Source: Martensiomyces pterosporus
Taxonomy: Eukaryota; Kickxellomycota; Kickxellomycetes; Kickxellales; Kickxellaceae
DNA length: 13,187 nucleotides
Assembly: GCA_025201845.1 (NCBI GenBank)
Contig: MU604174.1
Coordinates: 1-13,187, forward strand
Reading direction: 5' to 3'
In this document: one piece after another, positions 7,771 through 13,187 of the stretch
How positions within the stretch are numbered: position 1 is the stretch's first letter
Layout of the letters: the number at the start of each line of letters is the position of its first letter
The notes under the pieces: model-generated
Seen by the model: only the letters and a program-made list of their open reading frames with translations
What the model was told of the DNA's origin: nothing
Databases searched by the model: none
Translations under genes and position numbers: made by a program

Positions 7771-8565
7771 TCTTGTTTTTCTATTATTGCGATGACGGCA
7801 ATGGCGATTAGCGTTGGAAGCTGCAGTGGATGTAGTACGAGTATATCAGAGCGGCTCTGAAGAAAAGATTGGGATTCCGAATACGAGCGAGAAAAAACGG
7901 CAGAAATGCCGACACTTTCGGACTACTAACAAGCATCTAGGCGCTTTGTTTACATCTATTTTCCACCCATCCTGCCTGCTTGACCCTCAGCGGGTCTAGG
8001 CCAGTATCCACCCGGGATCGCCAGCGTAAACACACAGTACAGGCGATACGAACATGGCATCTTATTCTGCCCAGCGCTGCCTCTATTGCGCAACGTTTTC
8101 TCGGCTTTTAGATGATGCTCCCGCTCCCTTGAGGACGTAGCAGTAGAGGTGCCGCTTGCTGGCACTGCCGTACAAGCAGCAGCAGTAAACCGCCACCAAT
8201 GGCACTGGCCACTGAGGAGCGTTTGCGCGACTGGTCAGTCGCTATGGGAGGAGGGGATAAGGGTTTGTTGCTGGAGGGTTTTCGCGGAGTCACGCACTCT
8301 GTGCTCAGTAAATATAATAAGCAGCACTGGTAGCTTGGGTGTTTGGCGGTAATTAGCACGACTGTAACGGCATGATTACTCAGCAGAAAGGCGCATATTG
8401 CTCGCGTGCAACCTGGCCCAGGCAGAGGTGCAATAGAGGAACTAGATGGAGCGGGGGAGCCAGGCTCAAAAATCGGGCATCACATTTTGGCTCTCGTCTG
8501 CCACTGCCATTTCCTTTTCTTTCTTCTACTCGACACCCAGTTTTATTTCTCTTCCGTCTCAGAGT
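7771..8565. promoter_or_regulatory. Divergent promoter region of the four-transmembrane gene and quinone reductase 1
   Basis: No gene is supported in this spacer. Forkhead-type heptamers lie at 7947-7953 (TGTTTAC) and 8026-8032 (GTAAACA). TTACTCA, the reverse of the AP-1/Yap1-like TGAGTAA, lies at 8376-8382, 184 bp before the reductase ATG. An AT-rich stretch near 8305-8320 could serve as its TATA region. These are sequence matches only. Confidence 0.35.
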
Positions 8566-9453
8566 ATGGTTAGACCAAAGATCTTTCTTATCTACTACTC
8601 GACCTATGGCCACGTCCACACGGTCGCCCAGTCCGTCAGGAAAGGGCTGGAGAAATCCAACCAGGTCGACGTCGAGCTCTACCAGTTCCCCGAGACGCTC
8701 TCCCAGGACACTCTGAGCAAAATGAACGCGCTCCCAAAGTCTGACATTCCCGCAATAACCCCCGAGAAGCTTACTGAAGCGGACGGCTTCCTCTTCGGTT
8801 TCCCCACCAGATTCGGCGCTGCTCCCGCACAGGTCAAGGCCCTGTTTGACGCAACCGGTAGTCTGTGGTCCAAAGCAGCACTGTACGGTAAGCTGGCTGG
8901 GCTGTTCTTCTCTACGGGGACGCAGCATGGTGGCCAGGAAACGACCGCGTTTACGTTCTTGCCCAATCTCGTCCATCATGGCATCATTTACGTGCCCCTT
9001 GGGTTCAAAAGCGCGCATCTGTTTGATAACTCAGAGGTGGTTGGTGGGTCGGCGTGGGGTGCTGGAACGGTGGCGGGATCTGATGGAAGCAGGCTGCCCA
9101 ACGAGAAGGAGCTGGAGATTGCGGAGACACAGGGAGAAGAGTTTGCCAAAATTGCTGTGAAGCTTGTTGGTCATAAAGACGGAGATGAGCCTCCTGCTGC
9201 TGCTGCTGCTGCTGCAGTTCCAGATCAAGCTCAAGCTCCAGTTGCCGCTGACGAGGCGCCAGAGTCAGAGCCACCGCAGGAAGAACAGCCACTGCAGCAA
9301 GAACAGCCACTGCAGCAAGAACAGCCACTGCAGCAAGAACAGCCACCACAGCAGAATCAGGCAAGGCAGCAGCAAGAGCAGCCACCAGCGTCAGCTCCCC
9401 AGAAGGCACCCAGGAAGAAGGGCCGCGTTAGAGAAAAGTGCACTATCGCCTAA
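8566..9453 (+). CDS. WrbA/Pst2-type NAD(P)H:quinone oxidoreductase with CaaX tail (paralogue 1)
   Basis: Flavodoxin-fold enzyme of the WrbA/Pst2/Ycp4 family, which reduces quinones by two electrons using FMN and NAD(P)H and protects membranes from oxidative damage. The FMN phosphate loop is YYSTYGHVHTVA (10-21). GFLFGFPTRFGAAPAQVKALFD (74-95) and FFSTGTQHGGQE (114-125) are family hallmarks, and SAWGAGTVAGSDGSR (162-176) ends the core near residue 200. A low-complexity tail of about 95 residues follows: an Ala run, then QPLQQE repeats, then a basic patch (RKKGRVREK) and the C-terminal CTIA. CTIA fits a CaaX prenylation box, and with the basic patch it suggests attachment to the plasma membrane. 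An in-frame ATG at 8446 would add 40 residues of S/F-rich sequence. The paralogue aligns from MVRPKIF, so 8566 is chosen. The gene is convergent with E1-beta; the stop codons are 110 bp apart. Confidence 0.9.
   Translation: MVRPKIFLIYYSTYGHVHTVAQSVRKGLEKSNQVDVELYQFPETLSQDTLSKMNALPKSDIPAITPEKLTEADGFLFGFPTRFGAAPAQVKALFDATGSLWSKAALYGKLAGLFFSTGTQHGGQETTAFTFLPNLVHHGIIYVPLGFKSAHLFDNSEVVGGSAWGAGTVAGSDGSRLPNEKELEIAETQGEEFAKIAVKLVGHKDGDEPPAAAAAAAVPDQAQAPVAADEAPESEPPQEEQPLQQEQPLQQEQPLQQEQPPQQNQARQQQEQPPASAPQKAPRKKGRVREKCTIA
9283..9354 (+). repeat. 18-bp tandem repeats encoding QPLQQE
   Basis: The unit gaacagccactgcagcaa occurs three times without change (9283-9300, 9301-9318, 9319-9336). A diverged fourth copy follows at 9337-9354. 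The unit keeps the reading frame and extends the Gln/Pro/Glu-rich linker between the enzyme core and the CaaX box. Confidence 0.95.
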
Positions 9454-9563
9454 CGCCACCCTTTTGTGTTGTGTTGTTTTTTGTTTTTTGTTTTTTGTTT
9501 CGTTAGAAACGCTTATAAGGCTCCAATTGATAACAAAGTACAGCAATTCTATCTCGGCATGTC
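9454..9563. terminator. Shared 3' flank of convergent genes, T-rich
   Basis: Only 110 bp separate the stop codons of the quinone reductase and E1-beta. The stretch holds repeated TTTTTTG units (about 9476-9500). No AATAAA was seen on either strand. The two transcripts probably overlap at their ends. Confidence 0.35.
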
Positions 9564-10766
9564 TCAGAACTTCAGCGATCTCTTGATGGCCTCATACGTC
9601 CTCACCGCACACGGCATGTACATTTTCTCAAACACCAGAGGGTGCGGCACAAAGAGACCGCATACTCTCTCGATGGGGCTCTCCAAGCGCAGGAAGCACC
9701 TCTCCTGGATCTCCGCCGCCAGCTCCGCCGCAAATCCCTGCGTGCGTGGAGCCTCATGAGCCACAACCAGCCGCCCGGTCTTGTTAACCGACTCCACAAC
9801 CGTTTCGGCATCGTAGGGGAGGATGGTGCGCAGATCGATGAGCTCGCAAGAGACACCAGGCATGTCTCTCTCGATCATCTGGATCGCGTTCTCCAGCGCG
9901 TATATCTGCGACCCGTACCCGACGACAGTCACGTCCTTGCCAGGCTTCAAGATCTCAGCCTTGGACAGCGGCAGAACGTAATCGTCCACGGGCACCTGCT
10001 CCACAGCCGCGCGGTACAGGATCTTTGGCTCGAAGAACACCACCGGGTTCCTGTCCCTGATGGCCGCCAGCAGGAGGCCCTTGGCCTGGATGGGCGACCT
10101 AGGCATGACTACCTTGATTCCAGGCACATGCGCGAAGAAAGCCTCGGGGCTCTGGGAGTGGTAGTGCCCGCCATGGCCTACTGCGGAACAAGGGGTGCGG
10201 ATGGTCAGCCCGCCGACATCAAACTCGTTGCCTGAGCGGTAGCGGTACTTGGCCGCCTCGTTGACAATCTGGTCGAAGGCCGGGAAAATGTAGTCCGCGA
10301 ACTGGATCTCAGCCACCGCCGTGTGGCCCATTGCAGCCAGGCCAATGCCGAATCCGGCGATGCCTTGCTCGGTGAGGGGTGTGTTGAATATCCGCTCGGT
10401 GCCGAACTCCTCGGCTAGGCCGACGGAGCACCGGAATACGCCGCCAAACGCGACGTCTTCGCCAAAGACCACAGAGGTGTCGTCCGTCGCCAGGGTGGTG
10501 CGCAGGGCGTCATTGACTGCCTGGCACATGTTCATGCGCTGCGTGTCGCCCTCGGAGACGCCTAGCCTCTGGAGCTCGTGGTTGTTGCGGACGTCGGAGA
10601 CTGTGCGCAGGAGAAGCTTGCTGTGCGCTACGCCCAAGTCCATGCCGCGGATGGGCTCGGCCATTGGGTCCATGGTGGTGGAGTAGAAGCGGGGGCGCCG
10701 AGTCGCGACAGTGGCCCTGCGGAAGGCAGCAGCAGAGGCGCCGAGCAGTCTTGGTGCGGTTGCCAT
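9564..10766 (-). CDS. BCKDHB: Branched-chain 2-oxoacid dehydrogenase E1 subunit beta, mitochondrial
   Basis: The beta subunit of E1 (2-oxoisovalerate dehydrogenase) forms an alpha2-beta2 thiamine-diphosphate enzyme. It decarboxylates the 2-oxoacids of leucine, isoleucine and valine and passes the acyl group to E2. The 400-residue frame has no intron. Residues 1-30 are Arg- and Ala-rich without acids and end in RPRFYSTT, a typical matrix-protease site. The body tracks human BCKDHB closely: [18 protein letters not shown] (99-116), [16 protein letters not shown] (127-142), [20 protein letters not shown] (152-171), [27 protein letters not shown] (200-219), [11 protein letters not shown] and LIDLRTILP. 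The GGVFRC and [10 protein letters not shown] segments separate it from pyruvate dehydrogenase E1-beta. The other complex genes (E1-alpha, E2) are not here. The gene lies between the two quinone reductase paralogues. Confidence 0.95.
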   Translation of the reverse strand: MATAPRLLGASAAAFRRATVATRRPRFYSTTMDPMAEPIRGMDLGVAHSKLLLRTVSDVRNNHELQRLGVSEGDTQRMNMCQAVNDALRTTLATDDTSVVFGEDVAFGGVFRCSVGLAEEFGTERIFNTPLTEQGIAGFGIGLAAMGHTAVAEIQFADYIFPAFDQIVNEAAKYRYRSGNEFDVGGLTIRTPCSAVGHGGHYHSQSPEAFFAHVPGIKVVMPRSPIQAKGLLLAAIRDRNPVVFFEPKILYRAAVEQVPVDDYVLPLSKAEILKPGKDVTVVGYGSQIYALENAIQMIERDMPGVSCELIDLRTILPYDAETVVESVNKTGRLVVAHEAPRTQGFAAELAAEIQERCFLRLESPIERVCGLFVPHPLVFEKMYMPCAVRTYEAIKRSLKF

Positions 10767-11164
10767 CGTCCTAGTATTCTATCTGTATAAGTGTACAAAA
10801 TAAAGAAGAAAGGGGGAGCAGAGAGGAGAAAAGGAGTGCTGGTGCCTTTCTTTGCTCTGGCGAGTCTTGCGTGTTTAAATAATTCCGCGTGGGTGTGTGG
10901 GAACAAGCAAAACGAGAGATGGCTCTGCAGCGAGAGCGTGGGAAAACCCCCGGTAGGCAGCGAAGGTCGCACTGACCACCACCAAATCTAATCCAACCAC
11001 GATCTGCCTTTTCTGCTCATGCGACCTCGTGCATACCAACCGGTTTTAGATCCGAGCAAGCCTCACATGGACAGCCAAGGCACTGGTAGAAAGTATGTGT
11101 AGATATGGTGTACTGCTTATAATAGAGAGATACTAGAGAGTGTATAGAAATCAGGAAAACTGCC
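10767..11164. promoter_or_regulatory. E1-beta promoter and 3' flank of reductase paralogue 2
   Basis: The 398-bp spacer lies between two minus-strand genes. A TATA-like TATTTAAA on the minus strand at 10874-10881 is 108 bp upstream of the E1-beta ATG. Closer to the ATG the minus strand is pyrimidine-rich, as fungal leaders often are. No gene is supported inside. Confidence 0.35.
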
Positions 11165-11974
11165 TTAGGTTGTTAGCTTCTTGAACTTGCTGAAGAACCT
11201 GTGTAGCCGACTCTCCCGCTTCTCGCCACCAGCGGAGGCAGTGCCAGCCTTCTCGTTGAAGTTGGTTGCTGTCTGGTTCACATTGGTGGTGGACGCAGTG
11301 GTCGATGCGGTCGTTCCAGCAGCCGGCTGCCGAGCAGCAGCAGCAGCGGGAGCGGGGGTAGGGATGGGACGAGCGAGCTTGGCAGCGATCTTTGCGAATT
11401 CCTCGCCTTGAGTCTCAGCAATCTCCAGCTCCTTTTGGTTGGGCTGTCTGCTTCCATCTGGTGCTGCCACCGTTCCAGCGCCCCACGCCGACCCACCAAC
11501 GACCTCAGAGTTGTCAAACAAGTTGGTGTTCTTGAACCCGAATGGCACGTAAATAATGCCGTGGTGGACCAGGTTGGGAAGGAACGCATACGCGGTGGAC
11601 TCCTGGCCGCCGTGCTGCGACCCAGTCGAGAAGAACAGACCAGCGGGCTTTCCGTGGAGAGCACCCTTGGCCCACAGGCCACCAGTGGCGTCGAAGAACG
11701 CCTTGACCTGTGCAGGGGCTGCTCCGAATCTGGTGGGGAACCCAAACAGGAATCCATCGGCCTCAGGAAGCTTGTCAACAGTGATCACGGGGAGGTCGGG
11801 CTTCGGGGGAGCATGCATCTTGCTCAGAACATCCTCGGACAGCGTCTCGGGGAACTGGTAGAGCTCGACATCGACCTTGCCAGACTTGTCGAGGCCCTTC
11901 TTGATCGACTGGGCGACCGTGTGGACGTGTCCGTAGGTGGAGTAGGAGATGACAAAGATTCTAGGCTTGGCCAT
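11165..11974 (-). CDS. WrbA/Pst2-type NAD(P)H:quinone oxidoreductase with amphipathic basic tail (paralogue 2)
   Basis: Paralogue of the gene at 8566. By hand alignment without gaps, about 161 of the first 200 residues match. It shares the FMN loop YSTYGHVHTVA (11-21), GFPTRFGAAPAQVKAFFDAT (78-97), FFSTGSQHGGQES (114-126) and SAWGAGTVAAPDGSR (162-176), so the same FMN-dependent quinone reduction is expected. After residue 200 the two are unrelated. This copy has a Pro/Ala run, a Thr/Ser/Asn-rich linker and a C-terminal segment RLHRFFSKFKKLTT. That segment alternates basic and bulky hydrophobic residues, as membrane-binding amphipathic helices do. There is no CaaX cysteine. The length is 269 residues. 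The start is fixed by alignment and by MAKPRIF being the first Met. It is transcribed toward E1-beta from a promoter with clustered bZIP-like sites. Confidence 0.9.
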   Translation of the reverse strand: MAKPRIFVISYSTYGHVHTVAQSIKKGLDKSGKVDVELYQFPETLSEDVLSKMHAPPKPDLPVITVDKLPEADGFLFGFPTRFGAAPAQVKAFFDATGGLWAKGALHGKPAGLFFSTGSQHGGQESTAYAFLPNLVHHGIIYVPFGFKNTNLFDNSEVVGGSAWGAGTVAAPDGSRQPNQKELEIAETQGEEFAKIAAKLARPIPTPAPAAAAARQPAAGTTASTTASTTNVNQTATNFNEKAGTASAGGEKRESRLHRFFSKFKKLTT

Positions 11975-12177
11975 TGCTGGTTCTGGTGTTTGTGTTGTGT
12001 ATTAGAAGGCGATAGTACAGGGGGGAAACAGGCTCTGTGTGCTGCTGTTGTAGTGCAGAATAACAGGTAAGGGAAACGTGTTGATGGTTCAGCAGCTCAA
12101 GTCGCCGCTCCTGCACGTCTTTATATGGCCACCGATGCCTTCAGTGCTGTGCAGCTAAATTTTTCTTGGAGGTGCAC

Positions 12178-12322
12178 TGACTAAAATCTGGTAAGCGATT
12201 ATTTTCTGAGTAATGCAGGTGGGATGCAGCGAAAAGCTCAGCGCAATTTGTAATCAAGAGTGCTGAAAGCTGTGATTGGCCCAAATTTGCGCAGACAATT
12301 AGTCAGTTGCGCGCTTTACTCA
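12178..12322. promoter_or_regulatory. Cluster of four AP-1/Yap1-like sites
   Basis: TGACTAA at 12178-12184, TGAGTAA at 12207-12213, TTAGTCA at 12299-12305 and TTACTCA at 12316-12322. The last two are the reverse complements of the first two. Fungal Yap-type bZIP factors bind TTAGTCA/TGACTAA, and stress-induced quinone reductases are classic targets. Binding here is inferred. Confidence 0.45.
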
Positions 12323-12827
12323 GCCAAATATTGCCAATAAGAGAGCTGTGCCAGCCACGCAAAGAGCCTGACCCAACAAGAAAAGCTGGCATTTCAAAGC
12401 CAGCGCATTTTCGTCAGCAGGCTTGGTCATTGACTACCAAGGCCTCAGGGCGGGCACCTCCAAGAGAAATAACCAGATTTTTGGCGGCAGATTGCCCGCT
12501 TGATCTTTGTGGCTTTGATCGAGGTGTGTAGTAGGGCTGCAAGGTCTCTACCGCCCAGCAGTCCCACACGCTTAATTAAGGTGTCCAGTAGCCGTATTAG
12601 GACAGTTGGGCGTCATTTCCAGCTAAAGAATTTCTAGTAGAGTGACTCCGCAGCGTAGCAGCGCTCGTAGAGCCATGTTTCAATCGCAGTAACGCGACAT
12701 TTCATACTCGATCGCTTGCAAGTAGCACTTCGTTCCTTTTGTCTGCTGCGTAAAACGCCTATGCGCTGCAGTAGAACGCGTGCTAGAGACACACAGTGTG
12801 GTTTGGCGCTCACATTCTGCCTCCGGG

Positions 12828-12835
12828 TATAAAAG
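12828..12835 (+). promoter_or_regulatory. TATA box of the secreted-protein gene
   Basis: TATAAAAG followed by GG, 81 bp before the ATG at 12916. The leader between them is about 50 bp. It contains an in-frame ATG at 12862 that would add 18 residues before the signal peptide. Confidence 0.65.
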
Positions 12836-12915
12836 GGCTCTCAAATTCGACGGTGTCGACAATGCTTCAGCACAGCCATCCATTTCATCCCAACGCACTG
12901 CCATCTACAACAACC

Positions 12916-13187
12916 ATGAAGCTCTTCGTCGTTGCCTCCGCTCTTGCCATTGCTGCCCACGCGCAGAAAATCACCGTTACCTGTAAGTCCTCAGCAACTT
13001 CTCGCTTGGTACAAACCGCCCAATGCCGCAAGTAGCTAATTAGCATCCTACAGCTCTTCTATTTTTTTTTAGGCAACGCCAATGACTGGGCACCGCGCCT
13101 TGTCGGGATGCGCATCTTTGAAGGCCGCAGAGAGGAGTGGCGCGGCGACATGAGGGTAAGCATCCGGTAATCACACACATTTGCCTT
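12916..13187 (+). CDS. Secreted protein of unknown family, N-terminal part (runs off the right edge)
   Basis: Exon 1 (12916-12982) encodes MKLFVVASALAIAAHAQKIT, a textbook signal peptide with likely cleavage after HA or HAQ. Intron 1 (12983-13072) follows. Exon 2 (13073-13155) continues in frame through CNANDWAPRLVGMRIFEGR to GDMR. A second donor, GTAAGC, follows at 13156, so only about 50 codons are visible. The mature part begins with a beta-strand-like KITVTC that carries a cysteine. I do not recognise the family. A small secreted or wall-associated protein is plausible, but function cannot be inferred from this much. The start at 12916 is preferred over the in-frame ATG at 12862 because it puts the signal peptide at the N-terminus. 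Confidence 0.65.
12983..13072 (+). other. Intron, 90 bp, GT-AG
   Basis: The donor GTAAGT matches consensus. A CTAAT branch-like element lies near 13036, then a run of nine T before the AG at 13071-13072. It splits the codon TGC after its first base, and splicing keeps the frame. An earlier AG (CCTACAG) lacks the T-tract. Confidence 0.8.

Larger units (their letters stand above)
11975..12915. promoter_or_regulatory. Divergent promoter region of reductase paralogue 2 and the secreted-protein gene
   Basis: This 941-bp spacer contains no supported gene. On the minus strand TATAAAG (12119-12125) lies 145 bp upstream of the reductase ATG. Further out are four TGASTAA-type heptamers (12178-12317 region) and CCAAT boxes (near 12273 on the minus strand and 12333 on the plus strand). 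On the plus side a TATAAAAG at 12828 serves the secreted-protein gene. Confidence 0.45.

Noticed and set aside
8446..8565. N-terminal extension of quinone reductase 1 as a signal sequence
   Set aside because: It is S/F-rich because the leader is pyrimidine-rich; the paralogue aligns from the ATG at 8566.
9005..9409. Minus-strand open frame with repeated Ala/Val/Leu peptides
   Set aside because: It is the antisense of the Gln/Pro repeat tail of quinone reductase 1.
12307..12531. Plus-strand open frame of 74 codons in the promoter region
   Set aside because: It overlaps the bZIP-like site cluster, has no family features, and no leader or promoter fits it.

Overview
The window looks like nuclear DNA of a fungus, probably an early-diverging filamentous lineage (Kickxellomycotina- or Mucoromycota-like). 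The supports are short spliceosomal introns with fungal signals (85 and 90 bp, CTAAC-type branch sites, pyrimidine-rich acceptors), TATAAAAG promoters, mitochondrial presequences, a dynactin actin-related protein, a fungal-type L-lactate dehydrogenase and fungal flavodoxin-like quinone reductases. The lineage is inferred; no organism was identified.

Layout. At 1-903 (minus) lies the N-terminal, seven-transmembrane part of a GPCR-like receptor that runs off the left edge. A 1.27-kb spacer follows. At 2171-2569 (plus) is a 132-residue protein I do not recognise. At 3115-4397 (plus) is an L-lactate dehydrogenase with a presequence-like extension; its frame is broken by a perfect 107-bp tandem duplication. 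Convergent with it is Arp10/Arp11 (4476-5978, minus), a subunit of the dynactin pointed-end complex. At 6801-7770 (minus) is a two-exon, four-transmembrane MARVEL-like protein whose intron is of the rare GC-AG type. Divergent from it is a WrbA/Pst2-type NAD(P)H:quinone oxidoreductase with a CaaX box (8566-9453, plus). Next come the E1-beta subunit of branched-chain 2-oxoacid dehydrogenase (9564-10766, minus) and a second quinone oxidoreductase paralogue (11165-11974, minus) that ends in a basic amphipathic helix instead of a CaaX box. At the right edge a small secreted protein begins (12916 onward, plus), with a TATA box, a signal peptide and at least two introns.

How the genes relate. Most are independent eukaryotic genes with their own promoters, not an operon. 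The clearest link is the pair of quinone reductases: about 80% identical over their first 200 residues, pointing toward each other around E1-beta, and carrying different C-terminal membrane tags. The promoter of the second holds four AP-1/Yap1-like heptamers within 145 bp, and the first has one more, which suggests oxidative-stress control. The four-transmembrane gene divergent from the first copy may be a plasma-membrane-domain partner; this is speculative. E1-beta and L-LDH are metabolic genes (branched-chain amino acid breakdown, lactate/pyruvate interconversion). I found no clear new multi-gene system. The observations most worth a second look are the LDH duplication, the differently tagged reductase pair with its bZIP-site cluster, and the GC-AG intron.
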